From Labilithrix sp. (GTDB taxonomy: Bacteria; Myxococcota_A; Polyangia; Polyangiales; Polyangiaceae), in NCBI GenBank assembly GCA_019637155.1, contig JAHBWE010000016.1, positions 124,001 through 188,000 of the forward strand: a stretch of 64,000 nt of DNA, given 5' to 3'. How positions within the stretch are numbered: the first letter of the stretch is position 1; the number at the start of each line of letters is the position of its first letter. A program made the position numbers and the translations under genes. A model generated the notes under the pieces. The model was not told where the DNA came from. It saw nothing but the letters and a program-made list of their open reading frames with translations, and did not search any database. Below, piece after piece: positions 1-8,795 of the stretch.

Positions 1-202
1 CGTATTGCATCCCCGTCCAGTGCCAGTAGCCCGGCACCCAGCTCGCTTGCGGGTTCGGCGCGGGCGCGCGCTCCTCGCGCATCGGCGCCGGCGGCGGACC
101 GCTCACGACGACCCCGCGCGGCGGAGACTCCGGCTCGTTCACGACGCACGCGGCGACGAGCATCGTCCCCATGATCGTCCCCGCCGTCCGCATGCGTCTC
201 AT
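1..202 (-). CDS. Secreted lipoprotein, YXWGXW-like, N-terminal part only
   Basis: The first 67 codons of a minus-strand gene that runs off the left edge. ATG is at 202. The N-terminus is MRRM followed by a hydrophobic stretch ending in a lipobox-like LVAAC, so it is probably an exported lipoprotein. After a Pro-rich spacer it reads WVPGYWHWTG, which resembles the Trp/Tyr/Gly-rich motif of small YXWGXW-repeat proteins that are common in myxobacteria. It is divergent from the sugar pyrophosphorylase. No function can be given. The reading and signal peptide are direct from sequence; the family is a guess from one motif. Confidence 0.6.
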   Translation of the reverse strand, partial: MRRMRTAGTIMGTMLVAACVVNEPESPPRGVVVSGPPPAPMREERAPAPNPQASWVPGYWHWTGMQY

Positions 203-269
203 TTTCCCCTCTTGCCGGCAGAACGCCAGCTCCTTCGCGGGAGGAAGCAATCCGCACGCCGGGCATGCG

Positions 270-1607
270 ATGATGGCGCGCGTCATGGCCCGACTTCACC
301 CCGAGCTCGAGCATCAGCTCTCCGCGATCGCCCCCGAAATGAAGCGCCGCCTCGACGAGACAGGCTTCGATCGCGCCCGCTTTCTCGATCTCGCGTCGTC
401 CCTCACCGATCTCGCGCCGTCCCTCACCGAGCTCGCGCCCCCCGAAGGGGCCCCAGACGCGGCCGCCACAGCGGGCGCGCAGCGCCCCGAGTCTTCGAGG
501 GCCGTGTCTGGGGCGGGGGTGTCGGGGGCAGAGCCCCCGACGTTGAGAGCGGGGGTGTCGGGGGCAGAGCCCCCGACGTTGAGAGCGCGAAATGCGGTCA
601 AAGGTGAGGTGCGCGCGCCCGAGCCCTCCGCGCTCGTGAAGCTCCCGCCGTCCGGCTCCCCCGAGCACGACCGGCTGCGCGCCCTCGGGGCGGCGGCGCT
701 CGAGCGTGGCGAGCTTGCGTTCTGCACGATGGCCGGCGGCATGGCGACGCGCATGGGCGGCATCGTGAAGGCGCTCGCGGAGGTGACGCGCGACGCGAAC
801 GGCGCGCACACGTTCCTCTCGATGCGCCTCGCCGAGAACGCCACCGCGAGCGCGCGCGCCGGCCGGCCGATCCCGCTCTGGCTCATGACGAGCGAGGCCA
901 CGCACGACGGCCTCGTCGCCGCGCTCGCGAAGGCGGACGCGCCGCCGCACGTCGCGTGCTTCCGGCAGGACCTCTCGCTCCGCCTCGAGCCGAGCGGCGC
1001 GCTCTTCTACGGCGACGACGGTGCGCCGAGCCCGCACGCGACCGGCCACGGCGATCTCGTCGACGCGCTCCGTCGCTCCGGGTTGCTCGACGCGTTCCTC
1101 GCGAACGGCGGGAAGTACGTGTGGATCACGAACGTCGACAACCTCGGCGCCTCGATCGACGAGGCCGAGCTCGGGTTCTTCGTCGAGGCCGCAGGGAAGG
1201 GGATCGACGTGCTGTGCGAGGTCTGCCCGAAGGCAGGCGACAAAGGCGGAATCCCCGTCTTCGCCGAAGGCAAGACGCAGGTCCTCGAGGAGTTCCGCCT
1301 CCCGCCCGGGTTCGACCCGAGCACCGTCGACGTGTTCAACACGAACACGTTCCTCGTCCGCGCGGAGCCGCTCGCGAAGGCGAAGCTCGTCTGGACGTAC
1401 TTCGAGGTCGAGAAGACGGTCGACGGCCGCACCGCGATCCAGTTCGAGCGCCTCATCCAGGAGCTGACCGCGCACCTCCCGTCGATCTTCCTCGTCGTCC
1501 CGCGCGACGGCATCGCCGCCCGCTTCCTCCCGGTGAAGGATCACGACGAGCTGGCGCGGCGAAGGGCCGACATCGAGGCCGTCGCCCGCGCACGCGGCAT
1601 GATGTAG
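270..1607 (+). CDS. UTP--glucose-1-phosphate uridylyltransferase family protein (UDPGP) carrying an inserted palindromic element
   Basis: UDPGP-family nucleotidyltransferase of eukaryotic type, about 445 aa. It is expected to make UDP-glucose or UDP-GlcNAc from UTP and a sugar 1-phosphate in the cytoplasm. The nucleotide-binding loop AGGMATRMGG is near residue 155, the ITNVDNLG motif (compare NVDNLGA of the family) near 286, and FNTNTF further on. ATG 270 was chosen because the ATG at 265 is closed at once; ATGs at 273 and 285 are also possible and no strong RBS decides. Residues of about 58-107 are low-complexity and come from a dispersed palindromic repeat with a tandem 12-residue unit (GVSGAEPPTLRA), so the family core starts only after them. 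The next gene follows after 12 nt. Confidence 0.85.
   Translation: MMARVMARLHPELEHQLSAIAPEMKRRLDETGFDRARFLDLASSLTDLAPSLTELAPPEGAPDAAATAGAQRPESSRAVSGAGVSGAEPPTLRAGVSGAEPPTLRARNAVKGEVRAPEPSALVKLPPSGSPEHDRLRALGAAALERGELAFCTMAGGMATRMGGIVKALAEVTRDANGAHTFLSMRLAENATASARAGRPIPLWLMTSEATHDGLVAALAKADAPPHVACFRQDLSLRLEPSGALFYGDDGAPSPHATGHGDLVDALRRSGLLDAFLANGGKYVWITNVDNLGASIDEAELGFFVEAAGKGIDVLCEVCPKAGDKGGIPVFAEGKTQVLEEFRLPPGFDPSTVDVFNTNTFLVRAEPLAKAKLVWTYFEVEKTVDGRTAIQFERLIQELTAHLPSIFLVVPRDGIAARFLPVKDHDELARRRADIEAVARARGMM
447..585 (+). repeat. Palindromic element copy A, inside the UDPGP gene
   Basis: Outer arms CCCCAGACGCGGCC (451-464) and GGCCGTGTCTGGGG (500-513) pair with one G-T. They enclose a small hairpin GGGCGC-GCA-GCGCCC (473-487). 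Outside the right arm sits a 9-bp hairpin GTCGGGGGC-AGA-GCCCCCGAC (521-541), which is repeated exactly 36 bp later (557-577). The whole copy is open in the host gene's frame, with hairpin 2 beginning at the third codon position. It is related to copies at 21,989-22,088 and 41,617-41,815. Confidence 0.9.
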
Positions 1608-1619
1608 GCTGGCCGGCGC

Positions 1620-2126
1620 GTGCACTTCGACATCGTTCACGAATTCGACATCCCGCTCGACGCGCTGGAGCTCGCGGTGATCTCGCCCAACCTCTGCTCG
1701 AAGCTCGCGCACCGGCTCGACAACATGGAGCGCATCCAGCAGAAGGAGCACATCGTCGCGGCCGACGAGGTCGAGCGCGTGTGGAGCTACCGCGCGAACA
1801 TCCGCCTCCCGGACTTCGCGAAGGCCTACGTCACGCCGGAGATGATGGCGTGGGACGAGCGCTCGGTCTACGACATCAAGCGGCACGCGGCGGAGTGGAC
1901 GATCCTCCCGCACGTGAAGCCTTCGTTCCGAAAGTACTTCGACGCCGCGGGCACGTACGAGCTGACCTCGCTCGACAGCGGCCGCACGAAGCGGACCGTG
2001 AAGGGCTCGATCGAGCTCCGCGTCCCGGTCCTCCGCCAGGTCGCGGAGAAGCTCATCGTCGCGGAGGTCCGGAAGACGTTCGACGCCGAGGCAGAGACCT
2101 TGCGCGAGCTCGCGACACTCGTCTGA
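1620..2126 (+). CDS. DUF2505 family protein (START-like fold)
   Basis: A 168-aa soluble protein with GTG start at 1620, 12 nt behind the pyrophosphorylase stop. It begins MHFDIVHEFDIP and contains ERVWSYRANIRLPDF and ELRVPVLRQVAEKLIV, a pattern I associate with DUF2505. Members are predicted to have a SRPBCC/START-type ligand-binding fold; their ligand is unknown. There is no signal peptide, so it is cytoplasmic. Tight spacing with the genes on both sides suggests one operon with sppA. The reading frame is secure; the family assignment is by eye. Confidence 0.8.
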   Translation: MHFDIVHEFDIPLDALELAVISPNLCSKLAHRLDNMERIQQKEHIVAADEVERVWSYRANIRLPDFAKAYVTPEMMAWDERSVYDIKRHAAEWTILPHVKPSFRKYFDAAGTYELTSLDSGRTKRTVKGSIELRVPVLRQVAEKLIVAEVRKTFDAEAETLRELATLV

Positions 2127-2137
2127 GGAGAACCGAA

Positions 2138-4693
2138 GTGAAGAACCACGCACGCGCGCTGATCGGGCTCCTTGCCTTCGCCTCCACGCTCGTCGTCGCC
2201 GATGCGAGCGCCGATCCGTTCCCCGCGCGCGCGGACCGGATCATGTCGCCGGGGCGCATGACGGCGTCGGAGGACTCGGCCGAGGCGCTGGTCCTCAACC
2301 CCGCGAACCTCGCGAACATGACCGGCCTCGAGGGACGCTGGACGTGGGTGCGCTGCCCCGACACGAAGGTCGTCGGCTGCGGTCACTCGTTCGAGCTCGC
2401 GGCGCCGCTCTTGTGGGGCCTCGCGACCGGCCTCCGCGTCGACTACGTGACGCCGCCGAGCGGCCCGAGCGGCGTCGGCTTCCCGTTCAACGGCGTCGAC
2501 TACACGTGGATCACGTGGGGCTTCGGGCACAAGGTCTCCGACCGCCTCCAGGTCGGCGGATCGGTGCAGTGGTCGTATTCGTCCAATCCGTACACCGACG
2601 GCCTCTTCGGCCTCACCGCCGCCGCCTCGTACCGGATGTTCACGCGCTTCGGCGTCGCCCTCGTCGCGCACGACTTCAACGGCCCGTCGCTGCAGCCGCT
2701 GCCGCCGAGCGGCTTCCCCCTGCTCGGTCGCAACCTCGTCGCCGCCGCGACGTTCCGTCCGACCGGGAAGCGCAACATCGAGGTCGCGCTCGAGGGACGG
2801 TGGCTCCCCGACGGCGTCGATCAGCTCCGCCCGCGCGCGGTGGCCGCGATCGACATCCCGGGCGTGGGGCGCATCCGCGGCGACGTCGAGGTGATGAACC
2901 TCGGCAACGACGCCACGCGCGGCGTCCTCGCGACCGCGGGCGCGGAGATCTACTTCAGCGCGCTCAGCGCCGGCGGCGGCGCGCTCTTCGGCAACGCGCT
3001 CGGCAGCGCGCAGAGCGCGGGCCAGTACGCGACCATCTCGTTCAACACGACGTTCCAGCCGGGCATCCCGCGCCCGCAGCACGCGGTCTACATCCGGATG
3101 GAGAGCACGCCCGGCAACCGCGCCCACGTGCGCCTCCTCCGCAGCCTGTGGAAGCTCGCGGAAGAGAAGGACGTCGCGGCGGTCACGATGGTCATGCGCT
3201 CGGAGCCGGCGACGAGCTACGCGCACGCGGAGGAGCTCGCGGACGCGTTCCGCGTGCTCAAGGCGCGCGGGAAGAAGGTCATCTGCTCGTTCGAGGACGC
3301 GGGGCCGAAGGCGCTCTACGCGTGCGCGAGCGCGGACCGCGTCGTCATCAACCCCGCCGGCGGCGTCCGCTACTCCGGCCTCAAGACGCAGCACATGTAC
3401 CTCGCCGGCCTCCTCAAGAAGCTCGGCGTGAAGGCGGAGTTCGTCCGCATCGGCGCGCACAAGGCCGCGCCGGAGCAGTTCATGAACGAGCGATCGAGCG
3501 ACGTCGCGCGCGCCGATCAGGAGGACCTGCTCCGCCAGCACGAGGCCGTCTTCACACGGAACATGGAGCTCTATCGGAAGATCCCGGCCGATCAGTTCCG
3601 CGTCGTCTCCTCGAAGGGTCCCTTCGTCGCGAGCGAGGCGCGGGAGGCGAAGCTCGTCGACGGCTTCGCGTTCGACGACGAGCTCGAGCGCGTCACGCAG
3701 GACGTCGTCGGCAAGAAGGTGTCCTACGAGAAGCTCGCCGGCGTCCGCAAGGCGTCGCCGTACTTCGGGCCGCGGCCGCGCGTCGGCCTCCTCTACGTCG
3801 ACGGCGACATCATCGACGGCCGCTCGCGCAACGTGCCGCTCATCGACACGAAGCTGGTCGGCTCGTACACGATCGCGGAGGCGGTGAAGAGCCTGCGCGA
3901 GAACGACAGCATCAAGGCCGTCGTCCTCCGGATCGAGTCGCCCGGCGGCTCCTCGATGGCGTCGGACGTGATGTGGCGCGAGCTCAAGAAGCTCGCCGAG
4001 AAGAAGCCGCTCGTCGTCTCGATGGGCTCCGTCGCGGCGAGCGGCGGCTACTACGTCGCCTCGCCAGCGAAGACGATCTACGCGCTCCCGCTCACGATCA
4101 CCGGCTCGATCGGCATCTTCTACGGCAAGGCCGACATCAGCGAGCTGCTCGGCAAGGTCGGCGTCAACATCGAGACGCGCCGCACGACCGCGCGCGCGGA
4201 CGCGGAGTCGATCTTCCGCGGCTTCACCGACGACGAGCGCGCGGAGCTGAACCACAAGGTCCGTCAGTTCTACGACGTGTTCCTCGATCGCGTCGCGCAG
4301 GGCCGCCATATGACGAAAGAGCAAGTCGACGCGGTGGGGCAGGGCCGGGTGTGGGCGGGCCAGCAGGCGCTCGAGAAGAAGCTCGTCGACAAGATGGGCG
4401 GCCTCCGCCACGCGCTCGAGGAGGCGCGCGCGCTCGCGAACCTCCCCCCCGACGCGCCGATCGACGAGCTCCCGACCGTGCCGCAGTCGCTCCTCGACTA
4501 CGCGCTCTCCCTCGCCGGCTTCAAGGCAGGCTCCTCGATCACGCTCGACGAGCTCCCGGTCCAGGTCCGCGAGGTCCTACGCGGCATCGCCCCGATGGCA
4601 CTCTACGGCGACGGCGAGTCGCTCGCCCGCATGGAGTGGGTCCCCCTCGAGGACACGATCGGCGTCGAAGACGACGACGCCTTCGCGTACTAA
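2138..4693 (+). CDS. sppA: Signal peptide peptidase SppA with N-terminal outer-membrane-barrel-like domain
   Basis: An 851-aa fusion. GTG 2138 lies 7 nt after a GAGGAG ribosome site that overlaps the previous stop. Residues 1-25 are a signal peptide (cleavage near ADASA-DP). About residues 30-310 have the aromatic, alternating pattern of a PorV/FadL-like barrel (ALVLNPANLANMTG). The rest is a two-lobed SppA protease. Lys442 in RIGAHKAAPEQF matches the E. coli Lys209 general base, and Ser635 in SMGSVAASGGYY matches nucleophile Ser409; their spacing of 193 is close to the E. coli value of 200. SppA cleaves remnant signal peptides in the membrane. The fused barrel would place this protein at the outer membrane or in the periplasm, which is inference. 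Confidence 0.88.
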   Translation: MKNHARALIGLLAFASTLVVADASADPFPARADRIMSPGRMTASEDSAEALVLNPANLANMTGLEGRWTWVRCPDTKVVGCGHSFELAAPLLWGLATGLRVDYVTPPSGPSGVGFPFNGVDYTWITWGFGHKVSDRLQVGGSVQWSYSSNPYTDGLFGLTAAASYRMFTRFGVALVAHDFNGPSLQPLPPSGFPLLGRNLVAAATFRPTGKRNIEVALEGRWLPDGVDQLRPRAVAAIDIPGVGRIRGDVEVMNLGNDATRGVLATAGAEIYFSALSAGGGALFGNALGSAQSAGQYATISFNTTFQPGIPRPQHAVYIRMESTPGNRAHVRLLRSLWKLAEEKDVAAVTMVMRSEPATSYAHAEELADAFRVLKARGKKVICSFEDAGPKALYACASADRVVINPAGGVRYSGLKTQHMYLAGLLKKLGVKAEFVRIGAHKAAPEQFMNERSSDVARADQEDLLRQHEAVFTRNMELYRKIPADQFRVVSSKGPFVASEAREAKLVDGFAFDDELERVTQDVVGKKVSYEKLAGVRKASPYFGPRPRVGLLYVDGDIIDGRSRNVPLIDTKLVGSYTIAEAVKSLRENDSIKAVVLRIESPGGSSMASDVMWRELKKLAEKKPLVVSMGSVAASGGYYVASPAKTIYALPLTITGSIGIFYGKADISELLGKVGVNIETRRTTARADAESIFRGFTDDERAELNHKVRQFYDVFLDRVAQGRHMTKEQVDAVGQGRVWAGQQALEKKLVDKMGGLRHALEEARALANLPPDAPIDELPTVPQSLLDYALSLAGFKAGSSITLDELPVQVREVLRGIAPMALYGDGESLARMEWVPLEDTIGVEDDDAFAY

Positions 4694-5478
4694 CGGTACG
4701 GCCGCACCGCTCGGTTGAGCGCGGTGGCGACGATGTGGGCGAGGATGTCGACGGCGCCGGCGGAGGACGACGTCATGTGCTTCGAGCCGGACGAGATGAT
4801 CTGCGTGCCGACCCGCACCTGGAGGAGGCGCGCGTCGTAGGTGGCCTGCGGCGCGAGCGAGCGGAGGAGGCGGATGAGGACCTCGAAGTTCTCCGCCTTC
4901 GAGACCTTCATCTCGCCGGCGAGGCCGCCGTAGCGGAGCGACTGCGCGCCGAGCAGCCACGGGTCGCCGTCGCCGCGAAAGAGGTAGAGCACCGGCTCGC
5001 GCTCGTTCGTGACGCGCTGCGACTCGCGCTCGACCGTCTTCGTCGTGACGAGCCCGCCGGTCGCGAACGCGCGCGAGAGGCTCCGCGTCTTCTCGTGCGT
5101 CGTCGTCGTGTCCACGCTCTGGACCTGATGCGTCGCGCGGACGAGCGCGAAGACGTCCGCGAGCGCGACGCGTCGCTGCTCGCCGTTGCCGTGGCCGACG
5201 AGCTCGGAGCCCTCGAACTGGAACGTCTTCGGCCGGAACATGTCGTCGCTCGACACGACCGAGTCGAGGTCGCACGCGACCGCGTCGTGCCCGCGCGCGC
5301 GGAGCTTCGACGCCAGGTCGGCGGTGCGCGCGCGGTCCTCGCTGCGGTAGACGATGATCGGCGTCGGCGCGCGGAGCATGACGCCGGTCTCGTAGGTCGT
5401 CAGCCCGAGGTCCGCGGCGAGGAGGGGGGCCTCCTGGTCCGAGTGCCGCCCGAGCGCCACGATCGCGACGACGTCCAC
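4690..5478 (-). CDS. Hypothetical protein
   Basis: A 262-aa protein with GTG start at 5478, no signal peptide and no membrane segment. It starts MDVVAIVALGRHSDQEAP, continues with an alpha/beta-like stretch (IIVYRSEDRARTADLASKLRARG) and ends in a Ser-rich tail. I recognise no domain. It is the last gene of the minus-strand run thioredoxin, kinase, phosphoesterase, 15 nt behind the latter, and its stop overlaps the sppA stop by 4 nt (convergent). The context suggests co-transcription with the kinase and phosphatase but does not give a role. Confidence 0.75.
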   Translation of the reverse strand: MDVVAIVALGRHSDQEAPLLAADLGLTTYETGVMLRAPTPIIVYRSEDRARTADLASKLRARGHDAVACDLDSVVSSDDMFRPKTFQFEGSELVGHGNGEQRRVALADVFALVRATHQVQSVDTTTTHEKTRSLSRAFATGGLVTTKTVERESQRVTNEREPVLYLFRGDGDPWLLGAQSLRYGGLAGEMKVSKAENFEVLIRLLRSLAPQATYDARLLQVRVGTQIISSGSKHMTSSSAGAVDILAHIVATALNRAVRPYR

Positions 5479-5493
5479 GCGGCGATCGTACCC

Positions 5494-6642
5494 TCACCCG
5501 GCGCGGAGCGTGAGGAGGACGACGGCCGGCGCGACGCCGAGGCGGATCGGCGGCCCGGTCGTGCCGAGGCCGGGGTGGACGTAGAGGACGGAGTCGCCGC
5601 GGCGGTAGAGCCCGATGTGGAACTGGTGCGCCAGCTTCGAGGCGTTGATCCAGCGCCCGAGGAACGGGACCGCGATCTGCCCGCCGTGGGTGTGACCGGC
5701 GAGGGTGAGCTCGACGCCGCGCGCCGCCATCTCGGGGAAGCGATCGGGATCGTGCGAGAGCATCACCGTCGGGACGCCCTCGGGCCGGCCGGCGAGGGCG
5801 CGGTCGACGTCGGCGCGGCGCGTCCACGTGTCGTCGATCGCGGTGAGGTAGAGGCGCGCTCCGTCGCGCTCGATCGTCGTCCCTTCGTTGCGGAGCACCT
5901 TCTGTCCCTTCGCGCGGAGGAGCGAGATGAGCGGCTCGCCCTCGCCGAAGTAGTCGTGGTTGCCCATCGCGCAGAAGACGCCGTCCTTCGCGCGGAGCCC
6001 GCCGACGACCTCCGCGATCGCCTCGTGGAAGAGGACCCCGCTCGTGACGAGATCGCCGGTGACCGCGACCGCGTCGGGCGCGAGCGCGTTCGCGCGGTCG
6101 ATCCAGCGCTCGGCCCACCACGGCGGCGTGAGCGCGCCGATGTGCAGGTCGGAGAGGTGCGCGATGCGGTAGCCGTCGAGCTTCGGGTCGAGGCCCTTCA
6201 CCGCGATCTCGACGCGCCGGGTGACGAAGAACCAGCGCCGGATCATGACGCCGTAGAAGCAGACGACGAGCCCGGTCGCGTAGCACCCGAGGAAGAAGCT
6301 CGCGGACGGACCGCCGAAGAGCGGCGACGCGAGGAGGTAGAGCACCGACGGCACGAGGCAGAAGATGCAGGCCGACCAGTGCACGTAGTACGGCAGATCG
6401 AAGAGGAGGATCGGGCCGAACGGACGCGGCGCGTCCCACGCGATCTTCTCGGCGCGGCCGTTGAAGACCCAGACGCCGAGCGCTCCGAGCGCGCCGCCGA
6501 TCGCGATCGCGGCGCCGAGCGGAGCGCCGAGCCGCCGCGCGAGCTCGCTCGCCGCCACGACGAACGGGAGGTGCGTCGCGGCGGTGATGGCGAGGAGGAT
6601 CTTCCGGAAGCGCGAGAGGCGTTCGCGCTTGGGACGAGTCAC
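5494..6642 (-). CDS. Membrane-anchored calcineurin-like metallophosphoesterase
   Basis: A 382-aa protein with four hydrophobic segments in the first 140 residues, followed by a metallophosphoesterase domain. The metal-binding motifs are complete and in order: DLHIG, GDLVTSG, GNHDYFG and GHTHGGQ. This is the YkuE/UDP-2,3-diacylglucosamine hydrolase-like arrangement, so phosphodiester or pyrophosphate substrates at the membrane are likely; the exact substrate is unknown. GTG 6642 overlaps the kinase stop in a GTGA (4 nt), indicating translational coupling. A phosphoesterase next to a kinase invites a shared pathway, but calcineurin-like phosphoprotein phosphatases are a different branch, so direct reversal of the kinase is only a possibility. 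Confidence 0.88.
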   Translation of the reverse strand: MTRPKRERLSRFRKILLAITAATHLPFVVAASELARRLGAPLGAAIAIGGALGALGVWVFNGRAEKIAWDAPRPFGPILLFDLPYYVHWSACIFCLVPSVLYLLASPLFGGPSASFFLGCYATGLVVCFYGVMIRRWFFVTRRVEIAVKGLDPKLDGYRIAHLSDLHIGALTPPWWAERWIDRANALAPDAVAVTGDLVTSGVLFHEAIAEVVGGLRAKDGVFCAMGNHDYFGEGEPLISLLRAKGQKVLRNEGTTIERDGARLYLTAIDDTWTRRADVDRALAGRPEGVPTVMLSHDPDRFPEMAARGVELTLAGHTHGGQIAVPFLGRWINASKLAHQFHIGLYRRGDSVLYVHPGLGTTGPPIRLGVAPAVVLLTLRAG

Positions 6643-8744
6643 GCCGGCGCGAGCCTTCCTTCGACGACCATTCCGTCGTCTCCGATCGCGCGCACGGTGC
6701 GAGCGGCGGCGGCGATCGCGAGCATGTTCGTGGTGACGCCGATGTCGCCCGAGATCCGCATCCAGGTCGGCGCGCCGTCGTGCGTGCCGCGGCGGACGAT
6801 GCGCGCGGCGGCGGAGCCGGCCCAGGCCTGCGCGTCGTCCGCGACGCCGATGCTGAGGAGGTCCTTCGTCGTCTGCACCGCCTCGAGCGTGGGCTCGAGC
6901 GTGGGGCTGAGCGAGAGCGCGTGGCCGCCGACGCCGACGGCGTAGGCGCCGCCCTCGGGGCGCGGCGCGAGCGCGAGGAGGTGACCGCCGCAGATCGATC
7001 CGACGTATTCGATGACGCCGAGCTCGATCCGGACGAGCGCGCCCCAGTCGCCGCACGCGATGAGGGTCCCGTTCCGCATCCGCGTGACGGCGTGGAGGCG
7101 CGAGCAGCTCATCGTGTCCCCCACCACCGTGACGCGGTCGCCGCTCCACTGCGTGACGACGCCGGAGGTGTTGCCGGGGAACGCGCGCGGCTGGTTCCCG
7201 CGGTACGGGCGCTCGCCGACGAGGGTCGTGTGCCCGTTCGCCTCGATGAGCGCGCCGAGGAACGTGATCTCGGGATCGGGCACGCGCCAGATCGCGGTGC
7301 CGCCGCCGATGACGTGGCGCGCGACGAAGCCGCCCTCGCCGTAGAGGAGCACGCTCCCGTCGGTGAGCCAGCGGAGGCCGCGCAGCGCGTTGCGCGGGAC
7401 GTGCGCGGGCAAGGGGATCGAGACCCAGGCGCCGCGCTCCCACTGGACGAGGCCCGCCGCGTTGAGCGCGATCGCGGTGTCGGCCGTCTTGTTGAAGGTG
7501 ACCGCGCGCAAGACCCGCTCGCCGATCGGCGGCGTGAGCAGCGCCCACGTCCACGCCTCGTTTTCGTGCGCGTTCGGCGGCTGCGGCGGGAGCTTGGGGA
7601 GCGCGTTCTGCGCGTCGGTCGGGGCGAGGGCGATGTCTTCGTTCGCGGAGCGGATGACGGCGGCGGCGCCCGGCTCGGCCGGCGCTCGGCTCGGCGTCGC
7701 GGTGGCCTCGTAGGGAGAGACGGCGGCGCGCGGCGCGGTCTTCTGGTCTTCGAGCGCGGCGCGGAGCGGCGGCTCGAGCGCGTTCCACAGCGCGGTCGCC
7801 GACTCGTGACGCAGGGTCGGGTCGGCGGCGAGGGCGCGCGAGAGCTCGCGATCGAGCGCCTCGACGATCGGCTGCGACGCCTCGAGCTCGGGCGCGAGGC
7901 GGTCTCGGTTCTTGATCAACGAAGGCCGCGGCCCGTTCAAGATGCGGGTGATGATGATGAGCGGGTTCTCGCCGTCGACGAACGGGAACGCCGGCTTCGT
8001 CGTGAGCATCTCGTAGACGACGGCGGCGAGCGAGAACACGTCCGTGCGCGGCGACACGCGCTTGTTGCCCTGCTCGTACTGCTCCGGCGGCGCGTACCCG
8101 AGCGACGCGCCCGCGAGCGCGGCCGTCTTCTGCAGGTTCATGTCGACGAGCTTCACGAGCCCGAAGTCGGTGACCTTCGCGACCTCGACGCCGTTGTCGT
8201 AGGCGAGGAGGATGTTCGACGGCTTGAGGTCGCGGTGGACGACCTTCTGCTTGTGCACGACCTCGAGCGCCTGGCAGATCTGACGGAGGAGCCGCCGCAC
8301 GCGCTCGGCGGAGAGGCCGCGCTTCAGCTTCGTCTGATCGGTCAGCACCTTCTCGAGCGTCGACCCGTCGACGTACTCGAGGACGGTGAAGGGGAGCGTC
8401 ACCTGGTCGCGGCCGAAGGGGCTCGGCACCTGCGCGACGGCGTGATCGAAGAACCGCACGATGTACGGGTTCGGCCGCCCTTGCGCGGAGAGCATGCGCA
8501 GCACCTCCGCTTCGCGCTGGAACCGGCGGAGCGCCTCGGTCGCGAACACGTCCGGCCGCAGCACCTTGACGATGACGACGTTGCCGTTCGGGGAACCGTA
8601 ACCCGCGCGGAAGACCCAGCCTTGGCCGCCTTCGCCGATGCAGTCCTTGATGTGGTACGCGACGTTCCCCGACCCTTGCAGCACCCGCCCCACGAGCGAG
8701 TCGCGGAGCGAGAGTTGGCGCTGCTGGTCGGAGGGCGACTGCAT
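6639..8744 (-). CDS. Hanks-type serine/threonine protein kinase with C-terminal propeller-like region
   Basis: A 701-aa protein. The kinase domain spans about residues 30-310: glycine loop GEGGQGWV near 37, catalytic lysine in IVKVL, HRDLKPSN at 170-177, DFG at 193-195, and activation segment GYAPPEQ. No transmembrane segment is seen, so it is likely cytosolic. After a Pro/Ala linker, residues of about 380-701 hold repeated beta-strand pairs with Trp/Gly turns (WERGAWVSIPLP, GERPYRGNQPRAF, ACGDWGALVRI), like a beta-propeller sensor or scaffold. The gene lies 51 nt after trxA and overlaps the phosphoesterase by 4 nt. Kinase identity is firm; propeller identity is inferred. Confidence 0.92.
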   Translation of the reverse strand: MQSPSDQQRQLSLRDSLVGRVLQGSGNVAYHIKDCIGEGGQGWVFRAGYGSPNGNVVIVKVLRPDVFATEALRRFQREAEVLRMLSAQGRPNPYIVRFFDHAVAQVPSPFGRDQVTLPFTVLEYVDGSTLEKVLTDQTKLKRGLSAERVRRLLRQICQALEVVHKQKVVHRDLKPSNILLAYDNGVEVAKVTDFGLVKLVDMNLQKTAALAGASLGYAPPEQYEQGNKRVSPRTDVFSLAAVVYEMLTTKPAFPFVDGENPLIIITRILNGPRPSLIKNRDRLAPELEASQPIVEALDRELSRALAADPTLRHESATALWNALEPPLRAALEDQKTAPRAAVSPYEATATPSRAPAEPGAAAVIRSANEDIALAPTDAQNALPKLPPQPPNAHENEAWTWALLTPPIGERVLRAVTFNKTADTAIALNAAGLVQWERGAWVSIPLPAHVPRNALRGLRWLTDGSVLLYGEGGFVARHVIGGGTAIWRVPDPEITFLGALIEANGHTTLVGERPYRGNQPRAFPGNTSGVVTQWSGDRVTVVGDTMSCSRLHAVTRMRNGTLIACGDWGALVRIELGVIEYVGSICGGHLLALAPRPEGGAYAVGVGGHALSLSPTLEPTLEAVQTTKDLLSIGVADDAQAWAGSAAARIVRRGTHDGAPTWMRISGDIGVTTNMLAIAAAARTVRAIGDDGMVVEGRLAPA

Positions 8745-8795
8745 CGAGGGGCGTTCCTAGGTTACCCCCAAACGCCCCGCTCGAAATTGGGGTTT

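Noticed and set aside
956..2137. Long open frame upstream of the SppA start in the same frame
   Set aside because: Its translation is Arg/Pro-rich noise overlapping the UDPGP and DUF2505 genes; the signal peptide and GAGGAG site at 2138 fix the start.
1868..4411. 847-codon frame opposite sppA
   Set aside because: Composition is the mirror image of a GC-rich codon pattern (runs of Arg/Ala/Val/Asp) with no motif; sppA on the other strand is convincing.
2344..6945. 1,533-codon plus-strand frame across sppA and the minus-strand genes
   Set aside because: It is a high-GC shadow frame running through several real genes on both strands, rich in Arg/Pro with no domain.
8745..8795. Terminator between trxA and the kinase
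   Set aside because: CCCCAA and TTTGGGG could pair but the loop is long and there is no clear T-run; too weak to list.
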